A stretch of DNA of 64,000 bases, taken from the NCBI GenBank assembly GCA_037957365.1, contig JARHVA010000666.1, positions 4,219,501 through 4,283,500 of the forward strand, read 5' to 3'. Shown one piece after another: positions 24,203 through 37,999 of the stretch; the stretch's first letter is position 1, and each line of letters starts with the position of its first letter. A model generated the notes under the pieces. The model ran no database searches and had not been told where the DNA came from. It saw only the letters and a list, made by a program, of their open reading frames with translations. The DNA comes from Torreya grandis (lineage: Eukaryota > Streptophyta > Pinopsida > Cupressales > Taxaceae). Position numbers and translations under genes: made by a program.

Positions 24203-24211
24203 GAGAGGGAG
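24203..24211 (+). other. Polypurine tract of copia element 19737-24521
   Basis: GAGAGGGAG directly precedes the TG of the 3' LTR, the usual site for plus-strand priming. Confidence 0.88.
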
Positions 24212-24521
24212 TGTTGATGTTGGAGGAATAGCATCGGGCTCCCACTTCCAACCCAACATCTTGCACTTTTGGTGGAGGCTGACAGGGAGATTGAAGAGAT
24301 GTGTCTCTTTGCCGACAAGGAGATTGAAGAGATGTGTCTCTTTCCTCTCACTTTTATATATAATTATTCCTCATTGTTCAAGACAAATAGATAATTCAAT
24401 CATAAGTATAATTTATAAGACAGAGCAGACTTCTAAAGAGTAAATCAGATTTATCTTGTTGTGTTCATTATTCATTGTGTTGCAATTTTTTATTGTTTCA
24501 ATTCTGATCATAAAACTAACA
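24212..24521 (+). repeat. 3' LTR of copia element 19737-24521
   Basis: 310 bp, same ends and the same TATA region as the 5' LTR. The differences cluster in the first 50 bp, many of them transitions. Confidence 0.95.
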
Positions 24522-24526
24522 TGAAG
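24522..24526. other. Target site duplication, right copy (TGAAG)
   Basis: Matches 19732-19736. Confidence 0.92.
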
Positions 24527-27500
24527 AACAAAAATCTTTATTAATTGGAGCAAAAATATTAAAATTTGAATCCAAATATTATTACAACATACATATAATA
24601 TGGTAAGATACTATTGAAACCATAGCTTATTAAGATATAGATGATTCCTTTGGCAAAAAGTGTGATCCTCCACTCAATGTGGTTCTTGATAGTTAATGAA
24701 CAACGAATGTCAAGATATATCACTCCTAAGTGAAAAATTAGAGGAATAAATGTATGATAAATATTTTGGACCTAATTTTATCTAGATGTGTCAATAGTGG
24801 TAGCAGTCAAAATAAATCATAGGATTTTATAGAAGCTTCCCAAACATGATCTAGATTGGCAAGCATTTTAATCCTTCCTAGGTTCTAAACCATCTTACAC
24901 ATAACATGATCATAAAACTACATTTTGTTATGGAGATAATTTATTATGCATTATTCCTCTATAGTATACCCCATTAAATTGAAAACCTAGAAGGCACTAG
25001 TTTTTTTTTAAATAAGATATAAATTCTTAGCCAGGACTCTCATCTCCATTACACAAGGCCTGTATCTCCTTGAGAAAGAATGTGGAAAAAGTGAGTTTTT
25101 ATAAATCCCCATTCTCTTAGTCAAGATTTTATATATCCCCTTACTAGTTAATTTTTTTTTAATTCTTCATAATCCACTCTATCATCTAAGGAATGGTATG
25201 TAAATCATTCCTCAAAGCTAAATCCCATTTCTATGTAAGATCAACTCTATGGAGAACATATCAACAACATTTTGTTTATAATAAAAATGAGTAAGCAAGA
25301 TATTTATCAAATTTATAATCAAAGATTAAATTCATTAAATTAATATTATCAAGGCTATATTTATGAAAATTATATATGTGTATGGTTTTAATAGCTAAAA
25401 ATCATTCAAAACGTGTCAAATGTCTACAAAGATAAACTTAAGTCATATGAGTTTCAAATAAAATCACAAAAATTGGGGAGTGATTAATTTCTATTAATAT
25501 AAATGACATGAATATTGAAGTAAAAGTCATGTATATACTTATTAATTTTTTTAAAAACAAATGGAATGATAAGGAAAATATCCAATAATGTTCTCAATTA
25601 CGTATAGGGGATGTCTTTCCCCAAGTTGAAGATTGTGTTGTCTCCAAAACAAAACCACATTTTATTTTTGACATAGTCTCTTTATACTATCTCAAATTAT
25701 GTTTTATACTACATAAATCAAAATTCAAAATGATAAGTATATGATTCCACCTTATACAAGGATACCTTGTGAAAATGATATAAGCTAATATTGGAGAAGT
25801 GATCATTCACTTCAAGCTTGATTCCAAATTGAATTTTTATTTCATAATCAAATGTGTATTTGACCTCCAGTAATCTAAGATTCTTCAACATCATGCAATA
25901 ACCATTTAAATAAAATTTATATAAAATAAAAGATTTCATTATTTCACCCCACATAATCCAAGATTTACCCCATTTTTAAGGTAGTGGTATCTTTAACCCT
26001 CAATCTTGAGAAATCCTCTAAAGTAAGCTTAGATGCATATATAATTGCACTTCATTCACAAGCTTAAAAATGATAAATTAATCTTAAAAATAAATGAACC
26101 TATGTTTGGTTCACTCTAAAATCACACACACCAAGCTCATGTCTCCAAAAATATAGATTTCACAATTTCTCACCAATTCTCCTCAAAGCATAGCTTAGCG
26201 TAAAAAAAAATATGAACTCACAAGATATAAATTCTAAAAAGATAAATATCATAGTTTATCATAATGACAAGTTTCAATCAAAGGATAAATGAACTTATCA
26301 TTGTTTAAAATTATAATTTAAAATGTGATTTCCCTTTATTTAAGTTTAATGTTAGAATGCATTTTTTCTTCCCATTCAAAATTGATATAGCCACTATGTG
26401 GTTATAACTCAAACTTTCACTCATTCACCATATGCAATTTTTTAATTCTCATACAGAATCAAAACCCCATACTAAGTTTAAGATAATATATTTATGTCCT
26501 TATAAAAACCAATAGGATTAAAAGATATAAATCTCTCATGGAAGATACAGGATTTTTTTTTTATCAAGATAAATAAACAAAGACTAAAAATAAGGAATTT
26601 CAAAAAGTTACACCAAGAACATTTTTTCCTTTAGACAAAAGCTCATATCTAGAAGGTAGAGAATTATTTTATGAATTTAAAGGATTACATAATGTATAAT
26701 TGTCCCATTTTGATGCAATGATCCTCATATACATGGAATTACATAAAATTAATAATAATATATAATGAGATAAATAAGACTAGCCATTGACACCTTGATT
26801 ATGATAGTTTTTAGTCCTATAGACACACATTGATCCCTTCATTGTCAATTTATAGGAAAAAAATTTATTGAATATAATAGATTTATCAAGATGACAAATG
26901 GAATGAATTATGCATTGTACATCACCATATAAATAATTACAAGGTCTTTAAAAATACCTATGAAACACATGGTAGTAAAAACCCTCAATTTTAGAGCATT
27001 GGCAACAAAGTGGAATAATAAAACTCAAAAATAAATACTATATATATTTAGATAATACATATTATAAGCTAAGGAAATAACCCCACTATAATCATAATCA
27101 TGAGATGTTGGTCTAGATTTACTTTATATGATCACAACTATATGTGGTTTTACCAAAGACATTCAAATTAATGGAATCAAACTTTAAATATTTATAGACA
27201 TCCAGTTGAAGCCAAACATATTGATTCTCTTCAACTATTTTTAGTATTTTTTGATAATATAAGGTACAATCTCACCTATTTTTATAAATACAATACCTTC
27301 AAGTATTACTCCATCATTATCTTTGAGTTCAAAGACATGTTTACAAGATTTCCCATCTTTGAGAATGATAGCTTGGGAAACCTAGTATATGTTCATTAGT
27401 GGTGTTTACCCATAAGGAAAAAGGGAATGAATCAATATATAAATTAATAATTCCTATCTATGAATTAATTCTAGGTGAAGACACGCCAATATTACATCAA

Positions 27501-27660
27501 TGTTACATTAACCTACTCAATCCACTTGGAAATCCTAATGTATTTAATTGGTTTCTTTTTTAAAATCACACAATCATCAATTCCTATGGAATTGAGGTTA
27601 AATCCATAAATATTACCAAAATATGTTTCCTATAATTTTTTTTTTTTTTTTTTTTGGAAT
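24527..27660. other. Gene-free AT-rich stretch
   Basis: Continues the sequence interrupted by the copia element. No domain, RNA gene or terminal repeat recognised. A 19-21-base T run at about 27637-27656 ends it, next to the start of the duplicated segment. Confidence 0.5.
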
Positions 27661-29208
27661 ACATTAAGAAAATGGCCGAAATAGATACCAAGAATTCCCA
27701 TGGAAATAAAAAGATAGCTTATCTTGCAATCTTATCCACATTTCATCATATCTTGACATTTTATAGAAATGTTTTACTCTTCACTACTAAAATACTTAAA
27801 TTAGTTAAATTCAAACTTAAATTTTATTCAAAATATGACTATAAAAATACCTTCAATTCAATGATGACAAAATATTAATTCATTCAATTTTTCATAAAGG
27901 GAGATCTGAACTTAAAATAATAGATAGCCTATCCTCATGGAAAAAATCCCCCACTTAGATAGATGAGATAATTCAATAATAAGGGCCAAATCTTAAATAA
28001 CATGTTTTTTCACTAAAATCTATTAAACTTGGAGGAATTTTTATCAAAAGAGGATACCCAATGAAAATCCAACTAAAATCCCTAAAAATTTCAAAGACAT
28101 TTGAAAAATATAATTGGAACAACGAAAATATCTAAATCTATATAAAATGATAATTTAGATAGGAGATACATAGATTGATGCATATCATCATGATTATGAT
28201 CATGTATTTTATTAAATTTTGAATGTAGAGAATCATATGGAAGTTATTTATGAGGGATATGGTAATGACATTGAAGAATAATATACCTTATACTCTTCTC
28301 AAAACATAGAAAACAAGGTATATGGTGATGACATTTAAGAATAAGATTGACGTCTCAAAACATTGAAAATAAGGTATATTTTGATTGTTAGTTACAAATC
28401 TACAATAGAAAAAACCTAGTATATTTAATTATCAATGTGGTACTCAAAAAAGATAATGAATAATTTATTGATATGGAAAGATATTTTGATATTATTTAAC
28501 CCTAAGTTTGAATAGTGTAAAGGTACACTAGGGTTAATAATATAAAAATGAAAAAGCACAAGGATGATAAATAAATATATAGCAAGCCAATTAATTTTCA
28601 AACTTAGATAAATAATATTATGAATTTATAATATTGAGATATGCCAAAAATATAAAGTACAACTATTTATTGATATTGAAATAAACTTAAAATAAGAGAA
28701 ATTAGCTATTTTTTATTATGTATATGTAGATATGGGTTGAAATAGGTTGGAAGTGGATTGGATCATGATTATGGAATAGTCATTAGATTTTATAATTTTA
28801 CAATATATGGTTTGAGATGATTGTATTGGATCTGGATGGTTATGTCAACATTAGTATTTGAATTGGACATAAGTGTCCAGTACAAAATAATGACTAAATT
28901 TGTATGCAACCACCTAGATCCATCTAAGTTTTCTATCACCTTTATTCTAGTGTGTTCATATTGTGTGCAAAAGATATCACTCTTTGTCAAATGATCAAGC
29001 CCTAACTTCCTCACCTTTGGAGTGACTGTGTCAAAAATGGGTTAGTGGGCACAGTGGTGTTGAGATACCCTAAGGAATATTCTATAATTGGGCACTACCT
29101 ACATATCTAATACTCTAAATAGGTCCTAAAACTTACGTATTTATCCCTTACATTTTGGCTTGTATGTGCATAATGATGGAATGTGTGATGAGAAAGTACA
29201 TAGATTGA
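27661..29208. repeat. Duplicated segment, copy 1 (uninterrupted)
   Basis: Aligns over about 1.5 kb with 42713-43225, 52745-52851 and 54303-55184 in the same orientation. Shared landmarks are AAATAGATACCA, GGAAATAAAAAGATAGCTTA, TCATCATGATTAT, GATCATGTATTTTATTAAAT, GATATCACTCTTTGTCAAAT and GGGTTAGTGGGCACA. No coding sequence or terminal repeat was recognised, so it may be a dispersed repeat of unknown type or a local duplication. Position 28193-28197 (ATTAT) is the empty target site of the copia element found in copy 2. Confidence 0.88.
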
Positions 29209-30587
29209 CTATAATACCCCACATGAGGAACATCCATCCCTTACCAATTGACATATTAGGAAATTCAATTATGTGGTTATGAAAAAATTGAATTATAGTT
29301 TCTTCTTTGTTGCTAATGGACTAATGCCTCTCAATGAATAAAGAAAGATTATTTAAATTATAATTGCATATATCATAAATTGATAATATTTAAAATTGAA
29401 ATTTTATAGGCCCCTAGGATTCCTAGAGAGCCTATGAGCCTATCCCATAGATATTTTAAAAAAATGTACTCTCTTAGGTCCTAGCTTAGTCAATAGGGAT
29501 TAAACTACTTAGTAGAAAACTTTTCAAGAAAGTTAATTTAAAATTATTTATTGTAGGAGCCATATGGACATGTAAGAGATTTTTTTTTGGTGTAAGACTT
29601 TTATTCCACAAAAATTCCATAATAGGTAACAAAAACATGGGTCCTTCCATGATATGAAAAGACCCATGCAAGGGAGGGTAATCCCTTCTTTTAATAAACT
29701 TGGGAAGAGGAGTTTGACTCTACTTTATTTTCAAACTCTTGGATTTTATTTGGGATTCATTTTAGTCATTATGGAGGGTTGACTATTTAGAGGAGAAATT
29801 AGTGGAAGGAGGATCTTGGGAGGAACTTGTGGAGTCTTCAAGCTTGGATAAGTGTAGGGATCAAGAAGAGTTAAGGTTGGTTATTCTTCCTCCTCTTCTT
29901 TGTGTTTGAAAATACTTGTTAAATTACTATATTTTGCCCATTTTTTCCCTCTCATTTACTCTCTTTCAACACCTTCTTTGAATCTTAAAGAAAAATGAAT
30001 ATGAAAATGAGATGGTTGTGGAAGTAGATGATCTCTCTCTCCTTTTATCCCCTTTTTAATGAAATTAAAATTGTTATTTGAGTTGTATAATTCATTAAAG
30101 AGAATTTTAAATCTCCCTCTTCTTTCTTGGCATTCTATATGAAAGGAGCATCATGTATATATATTATTATCTAAGTTTATAAGCTAAAATATTAAAAATT
30201 AAAAACTTCTCTCCTTCCTCTTCCCACTCTATCTCTCTCTCCCCTCTTTTCCTTGCATTTTTAAATGAGATTAATTTTGCAAATGAAAATAATTTAGTTG
30301 AGTTGTGTGTTGCTTGTGAAGAAGGTCTTTGTATTTAAATATTGATATACAAATAAATTATACCTGAGTGTCCATCTATTTAAAATTAGGTTTTCTATTA
30401 GATTAGGTACCTAAAAATATACATATGTGAATACATGTATATATAATCTTATTTTTGAAATTAATACACTTGTACATATATAAAATAAGTAATATATGTA
30501 TATGAATAAATAAATAAAATAATAATAGTAAAAAAAATTAAAAAAACAATATAATATAACATTCAAAAACACACACACACACAATTA
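29209..30587. other. Gene-free stretch
   Basis: AT-rich, no recognised gene. 29700-30000 has G-rich then pyrimidine-rich runs reminiscent of a 5' untranslated region of a retroelement, but there is no partner repeat in the window. A short AC run is at 30571-30582. Confidence 0.5.
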
Positions 30588-30755
30588 TAGGGGTGGGTTG
30601 TCCAGCGGCCACCCACCCACCTAAATATAGGGGAGGGGATGGTAGCATAATTGGTTGCCCCAAACCCTTATTAAAAGGGGTGGGGTGATGGCTGTGCAGT
30701 TGGCCCCAAAACCATATATGGGGAGGGGGTGATGGTTGCCTAGCCATTGCTTAGG
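30588..30755. repeat. G-rich ~45-bp tandem repeat
   Basis: Three to four imperfect units, each with a GGGGAGGGG or GGGGTGGGG core, a GATGG block and a GGTTGCCCC or TTGGCCCC end. It is strikingly GC-rich compared with everything around it and abuts the TG microsatellite. Confidence 0.75.
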
Positions 30756-30757
30756 CT

Positions 30758-30914
<157 letters not shown>

Positions 30915-30953
30915 ATACTTTTTTGAACATCCATTTAAAACAGGTTTGAAATT

Positions 30954-31495
30954 TTAATTAATAAACTAGTCAATTAATGACATATGAATAAGTCAAAAGT
31001 AAATTTAAAAGTGAGAAGTCTTTTCCCACTTGTAAGTGGAAGACCAAACAATAACCATTGGATTGAATGATTTTAATCCCTAGGATTTAGGGGTTCCAAG
31101 TGTTGCCCTAGATTTCTTTATAGCTAAGATAAAAGTCTACTTTCATTTCATTTCTCTTTATATATATATATATATTACTTTTTTGAAAGTATATATATCA
31201 AATATATATGCACATTTAAAATGGGTTTGAAATTTTGGAGTTCTCCTCTTTTAGATCCATCTTCAACTTGCAAGACAAAAAAAATGGAAGAGAGAAATGA
31301 AATGAAAGAAGTAGACTTTTATCTTAGGTATAAAGAAATCTAGGGCAACACTTGGAACCCCTAAATCCTAGGGCTTAAAATAATTCAATCCAATGGTTAT
31401 TGGCTGATCTTCCACTTGCAAGTGAGAAAAGGCTTCTCACTTTTAAATTTACTTTTGACTTATTCTATGTTATTAATTGACTAGCGTATGAATTA
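30954..31495. repeat. Long inverted repeat (hairpin / foldback or MITE-like)
   Basis: The left arm (30954-31157) is the reverse complement of the right arm (31291-31495) with few mismatches. Shared blocks include AAAGTAAATTTAAAAGTGAG, CCTAGGATTTAGGGGTTCC and AAGTGTTGCCCTAGATTTC. The loop of about 133 bp contains a short TA repeat. Transcription from either side would give a hairpin of about 205 bp. No transposase is present; a non-autonomous DNA element or an inverted local duplication are both possible. Confidence 0.92.
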
Positions 31496-32798
31496 ACCTT
31501 TCTAATTAAATTTAATTAATTATTTCTTACCTACCTATAAAAAGTGTTATTTAAAATAATTGATTGAGAATGAAATTTATTTATTGCCTTTCAAGGTGTT
31601 AAAATAATATTAATTAAGAATTAAGTGGTTTGGTATTATTAGAGTTAGGGATTCATTTATTTAAAATATTTGGAATGATATTTATTATTGTCTAGCAAGA
31701 CATTTTAATTAACCATGTTTAAGTTGTTTGAATTAATTATTTGGTTGTTTAGAAAAATCATAGTGGTTGAGCAAAACTTGGAGTTTACCAAAACTAATAT
31801 TTAAAAATACTTTTTTATGTTGTATAATTATCTAACAACCATTAAATAATTTTTTTTACCTCTTTAATAACAATCATTTGAGGTCATTTTTTAAGGTACT
31901 TTGCAAAAATAAAACTAACCCATGTTTTAGCTATGAAGTTGATTTAGAATCAACATAGTTAATATACTTAAGAATGATATTTTTTAAATCTTGCAATTGC
32001 AAGTAAATTATAATAGCTTTAAATTATCACTAAAAGAATAAAATAAATTTTATTATAGGATTTACTATTTTTTCTAGAGTGATTATGTTACCAATTTATT
32101 TTATATATTTGAGGTAATTTTTCTTAGTTAGTCACTATGGAATGGTAAATTAAATCATTGTCTTATCACAATAAAAATATTGTGTTGCCTTAAATGCAAT
32201 ATTTATATCTTAAATTGGATTTTTTTAAAAGAAAAAAAATCATCCTCTTATATAAGACTCAAACTAGATGTACTTTGTACCTAATTACTAGTGTGAAAAT
32301 TAATATGCTTTGTCTCATTGGAAAGGTCTTATGTTGTGATAGTTTTTATTTTACCTTTTGGTATTTATAATTTGAGTCATGGCTAATCCACACTATTTTA
32401 TGTCCCTTTTTATACTTGTTTCCTTAGTTCAAATTTTAGACCTCAATTGTAAATGTTTGTGTCTAACCTTAGTTACCAATGGGTGAATCTAGGAAAGGGC
32501 CCACTTGAAGTCTTTTTGGTTTGTAATATTAGAATGAGTCTTGGTTTCCACATTCAAGTTTATTTTTTTGTAATGTGCATACTTCCCATATGAAGGGAGG
32601 TACTTATAACTCTTATTAGTGTCTAGCTAAGTTTGGGTCAACAAGTGGCTATAGGGTTACCTGCAAGGGGTAACTATGTTTTGCTTAGTCTTGTAGGTAG
32701 TTAGTAGAAGTTGAATGTCTTCACATATAAAATAACACTCTCTAGTAATGGGTGAACTATAGAAATCCCTAATATCAATCCCTAATTCTACATGTGTT
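31496..32798. other. Gene-free AT-rich stretch
   Basis: No open frame or repeat of note was seen. Confidence 0.5.
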
Positions 32799-32880
32799 AC
32801 CATTAATGGATTATCATGTAAACTATGACTACCATTAATGGATTATCATGTAAACTATGACAACCATTAATGGATTATCT
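32799..32880. repeat. 32-bp tandem repeat, 2.6 copies
   Basis: ACCATTAATGGATTATCATG plus GTAAACTATGA repeats at 32799, 32831 and (partial) 32863. Each unit contains the palindrome CCATTAATGG. Confidence 0.95.
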
Positions 32881-33129
32881 AAGCTTTTTATCCATTTTCA
32901 CTTTTTTTTTTCAAATATATTTCAATACATGTATACATGGTTTTTTTTATATCCATCCATGTTTTTGGAAAGGTTCTAGGAGGCCTCAATCTCCCATAAT
33001 TTTTGAAATGTCCTTGGGAGCTTCAAACTGCACCTTATCCATTAATGACTGCCAACAAGGTTTATTAAGAAATTAATTTATATTTTTATATTTAGGTTTA
33101 TATTATTATTTCATGTGGTAGAGGTAAGA

Positions 33130-33570
33130 GAATCAATAGTATTCCCCTTTAGGGTTGACCCATCCTAGGGATTCTAAGGACCTGCATAAGCTAAAAGATC
33201 AAACTATGCCTCTTCAAAGGAAAGATGTTTAAAAGGGTGAAATACATCATTCTAGGTCTTGAAATTTTCTTCATGTGGAATAGAATGAAAAAAAATTGGG
33301 TTCCCTTTTGGTTTCATCCCACCCTTAGGCCTTAAATGTCAAAACAAAATTATGTGTACTAGATTGGAAGATGTCTACAGTATCTTTATTGAGAAGAGAG
33401 TCATAATAGGAAAATTATGCAATTCTAGGTCTAAAAATCATATTGTGAAAAATAGCCTAAAAAAAATGGATTGGGCCCCTTAAGGGTCCATCCCACTTTG
33501 AACCACCAAGTCTTTGTATTCGAAGGAATAAAACCATGTATACTAGGTGTCAAAGGTTTTAGTTTAAAAT
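33130..33570. repeat. Diverged tandem repeat of roughly 180 bp, two to three copies
   Basis: Blocks of the form TCATCCCAC, TGTGTACTAG or TGTATACTAGG and CTAGGTCT...AAAAAAA..GGG recur in the same order around 33140, 33310 and 33490. The units are strongly diverged, so limits are approximate. Confidence 0.5.
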
Positions 33571-35958
33571 TTTGGTTATAGTTTTAAAATTTTATAAAAC
33601 TAAAGTTTAAATTTAATAGTATTAATATTTGTTTTGTTTTAATTGAGTGGTGGTTAATAAAACTAACCACCTCATCCATGCCAATGGCTAGAGGATATGG
33701 TATTCGCATGGTTATGAAACCCACATAGCTTACACATAGACAATCATTCCACTGATCACATGTTGTGGTTTAAACATAATGTGGCTATCAAGTTACCTAA
33801 ACAAATATTGTAAACTTTCCCACCAGGGGCTTAACTTGCATAGTCCATGGTCCCATTAGGGATCATTGATTAATTCAAATGGCCACCCCTACATAAATGG
33901 TGTAGTGCTCTTCCAAAGGGCCTTTATTTCTATAAACTACCCTACACGAGTTTTTTTAAAATCATAGCTTGCAACCCATGAGGTAAAAAATTATGAAACA
34001 AAAGGAAATGGTCTCAAAAAATCCATAATTTCATACAAAAATTAATTTTTAACCTTATAATGTACTATTTTATGTGAAAATTAATTAGGCAAAGTGAAGG
34101 CAAGTTATAATAGAGGTATAAGGGTTTTTAGTGTGGCAACCTTAAAAATTAATATAAATTCACTTATAATCCAAAAATTATGCATTAAGTTTCCTTAATT
34201 CCCTTATTTTCTCTAATTTACATTATAATAATAATTTGGAAAATTTTAAATGATTTCAATTGCATAGAAATTATACGAATGCATCTAGCCTTCCTTGGCT
34301 TGAAACAAATAAATGAATTTCATAAATTTAGGAAATATAAAACTTTTATTTTTAGCCAAATTTAAAAATACAAAGATATACTTGTCCAATCTAGAATATG
34401 CCATTTTAATTTGAACATAAAATATCATTTCATTACTTTTACAATTTGATACCCTCACCAAGAAGAGTATGCAAGAGATAAATAAACCTCACACTATTTC
34501 CAATGACTATTACAACTTGTCTTCCAAAAAATACATATTATTAGTTGAATGATAATAATAACATGGCTTTCAAATATCTAATATAATTTATTTACAAATA
34601 TATACAAAGTGTTGGACAAGTTGGTCTTCACATAGACTCCACGTGTGACTACAAGGCCAAATAAAGGAGGGATCGCCTCCCATCCTTTTACCATCATCAA
34701 GAAATTATTTTAGGTACCCTTAATCCTAATATTCCCAACTTTGGGAATCATCACATCATGATCTAAGGTGGACAAGTCGATAAAAAAGAGGTTTAGGTGG
34801 TAAATAAGGCTTGAAAAGACACAGTCTCTAGGAAACACATTTAGGAGGATATAATCTCATCTAAATAAAAGAGGCTTCCATTTCCAAAAATATCATAGAA
34901 GTAAATCAAAATAAAATATCAATAGTAATGATAACAAGTATCCATAATGTGTTTCCAACACCTAAAAGGCCCGCTAAAGGAGAAGAATAATGTGGGGATA
35001 ACTCATCCTTGTTATACCATCTCTTGGCCATGGGAGGTCTCACACACCTTTGGTCATGTCAAATAACATGTAGGAGGGCATCGATAGGTCCAATTTCCAC
35101 TACCAATATAAATAATCAAACTACATAGGAGGGCATCCAAATTTTTGTACACTTAAAAATGCCAATACATGAGAGTGCACAACGAGCATGCAAATTCATA
35201 TAAATTTTGGAAGCATAACTCTAACATTATAACATAATAAAATGGTATAAAAAATATCCATCATTTTAGGAGGTATATTATATCTCCAGGCCCAAATGGG
35301 TATTAAAACCACATGGTGGCCATTGACACAACCATGCAATACAAGTAAAGAAAGATGGTAAACCAAATTACCATATACCTCTTGAAAAATGTAATGAAAA
35401 GAAAGGAAAAAGAAAATGTCAATATAAATAAATAAGATTAATTAAAATGATGGCACAGAAGCCTACCTTAGTTCCTTATTGGATCCAGTCAATAAAACCT
35501 CTTACAAGTTTTGGGAAATGATTATCCTCTTCCTTTAATCTCTTCTTCTAAACTCCTCCTCTTTCTCCTTCTCTTCTCCACTTCCAAGTTTATAAATTTT
35601 AAATGAGAAAAATTCCTCTCAAAGAAGGATTTCCTTCCTCATATAGGCTCAACTCCTTTCTATACAATCAAATGGTAAGGTGACATGTTTCCCTTCCCAT
35701 CCCTTGGATCATGGTCAAAAAGTCTTCCCTCTCCATAACTCCACTTGAAATCCCATGTGGACAAGAAAGAAATTCCATACCTCATAAATTAACGCACTAT
35801 CCCATGCCATAATGGCACATGGATTGCACTAAAAGTCCTCTTTGATTCCTAGAAAGACCCTTCAACCTTCTTATTGGTCCAAAGACATAAAATATCTAGA
35901 AACTACTTTATGTCACTCTCTAAAGTTGTCTCTTCTAATACATATGAGTTTTGAGTTA
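33571..35958. other. Gene-free AT-rich stretch
   Basis: No coding similarity or measurable repeat. GGAGGGCATC recurs at 35072 and 35127, too little to define a unit. Confidence 0.5.
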
Positions 35959-35963
35959 AAGGG

Positions 35964-37137
35964 TGATCTATAAATAGCGACTCTCTAGGTCTTTTTCGGC
36001 TTTTAAAAATAGATCTTCATAATGCTTCAATTTATTTTTAAATTGGAAATGAAAAACTCGGCTTTTATAATTATTATTCAAAATCAACTAAGATTTATTA
36101 AGCATAACACAATAAATTGATAACATAGTTCACCCTTATTGGACTACATATTTGGGTTTACTAAGTAGCAGAGCCAATATATTAATGTAAAAATAAAACA
36201 AAACTCTTATATCAACAATATGCAAACACAAGAGATGATGGGAAATGTAGTCTAGAATATTATATCTTATGACAAAATAACTCAGGAATAATACCAAGTC
36301 AAATATCTTTTTTATAAACTTGATCAGAACCAACTATAAAACTCTCTACCAAAATGCATTTGGCAAGTTGCCTATGTCTTTAAAAACTTTCTTACACTTC
36401 TCCTCTATGCTTATGCTGAATTTTGAACTCTAATTCCAATGATTTCCAAATAACTCCTTACCCATTTATATACTTATTGGGGTGCACAAATAGTGGGCTT
36501 GATCATTATCTTTTGAAATATTGATGGGATCTAATATTATCCCCTCACAAATTAATATAGGGTTTTGATTTATCCCTTTTATTAAAAAAAAATCATGGGA
36601 TTTTGAATTATCCCCCAAAATTTTGTAACCTTTATGATTATCCCTTTTATTTTTGGTATAAATCCAAGTAAAATGGCATGGGGGGGGGGACCAATCCACC
36701 CCATGTGGCTCTCCACCTCATGGTGGAGGTAGCCTTTGAATAACGCTTAAATGCCTTTAACAAACTTTATCAAGTTTGTTATTTTATTTTATTATTATTT
36801 GGTCAAATAAGATCATGAAGATTTTGGCGCTAAGTTGATATGTGTGTCATATGGAAGTCTTTGGAGGATGCCACATGTCAAGCCCTGATTGGGCCACTTA
36901 TCAAATTATGATTTATCTTTCTCTTCCATGTCCATGCCACGTGTTAATATTTTATTAGTCCACATCACTTTAATTATTTTGACCAAAACTTTGACCATCC
37001 ATATTTTTTGTGTATAAACTATGTTCTTTGAACCATAAAATGCACCAAAAAACTCTCAGATCCTTCTTCCATATTGTGATGGTTTGAGACACATTTAGAC
37101 CATTCATTTTTTGTCCTTGTATATGATATCTAGATCA
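35964..37137 (-). repeat. 3' LTR of the pol-less element
   Basis: Aligns over its whole length with 39298-40477. On the minus strand it has a TATA box (TATATAAATGGGT, about 36463-36475). It contains a run of nine G at about 36681. Confidence 0.92.
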
Positions 37138-37149
37138 CACCTCCTCATT
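37138..37149 (-). other. Polypurine tract of the pol-less element
   Basis: CACCTCCTCATT on the plus strand reads AATGAGGAGGTG on the minus strand, directly before the LTR start TGATCTAG. Confidence 0.75.
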
Positions 37150-37999
37150 AAGAAGGATTTTGGTGTCCAAAAGTCTGATCTCCCATGAAATGAAGGTCCA
37201 TTTTATCCCATTGAGGATTTTCATGTCTCTCTTCTCTACCAAAACATCTTCCTAGATCTAAAAAAACATATAAGAGAAAAAATTACATTGAAGGAAATAT
37301 TACCTTTTCTTGTGAAATGCATACCCCTGTAACTAGCCCAAATATAAGGAAAATAATGACAAATTATATTTGAAAAAATAATCCATTCATAATGATCAAA
37401 TAGATCAAATTAATTATAAATTTCTCAACTCCACCACAAAATAGATTAGATTAAAAAATAGACATTAAAATACTTCCCAATGAAGTAACTTGGCCAGTAG
37501 AATCCTTGTGAAACTATAAAAATGAAGAGAACTGTCAAATCTCTCCCTATATACATTCCATCCTAATACTACAAAAAGATAGAATGACTTTGTAAAATGT
37601 TACATTTTAAAATAGTGTGATAACCATTGTATGTAATTGTAAATAGGATATCACCCATGTATGGGTCTTAAACTGCATCCAAACCATTTTCAAAAAATAG
37701 ATGAAATTCAAAAACAATAGTATTAATTTGACTGTAATGAAACACCCAATCATCTTATTTATCCACTTTGTCTCCTTGAAATATAATCTCAAAAACATAG
37801 GCACACTAAACATGATGCCCAATCAACTCCTCAATCTTTTGTCAAATCTCCAAGTTTAAAACATGAGTTAATTTCCTTTTCACAAGATGTATTAGGAAAT
37901 TCAAAAATTCTTGTTAGGAGATTTTCAAAAAGCATGCTAATCATCAATATCAACTATGTTAACATAAAATTAAGGAACTTCTTACCAACCCACTTTAAC

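Larger units (their letters stand above)
19737..24521 (+). mobile_element. Ty1/copia retrotransposon with complete ends
   Basis: 4785 bp with 310-bp LTRs at both ends, a tRNA-Met type primer site, a polypurine tract and a perfect 5-bp target duplication (TGAAG at 19732-19736 and 24522-24526). The inside carries gag, protease, integrase, reverse transcriptase and RNase H in the Ty1/copia order. I counted about 22 differences between the two LTRs by eye, roughly 7 percent, so the insertion is old. Many stop codons and a deletion in the integrase core make it non-functional. Confidence 0.95.
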
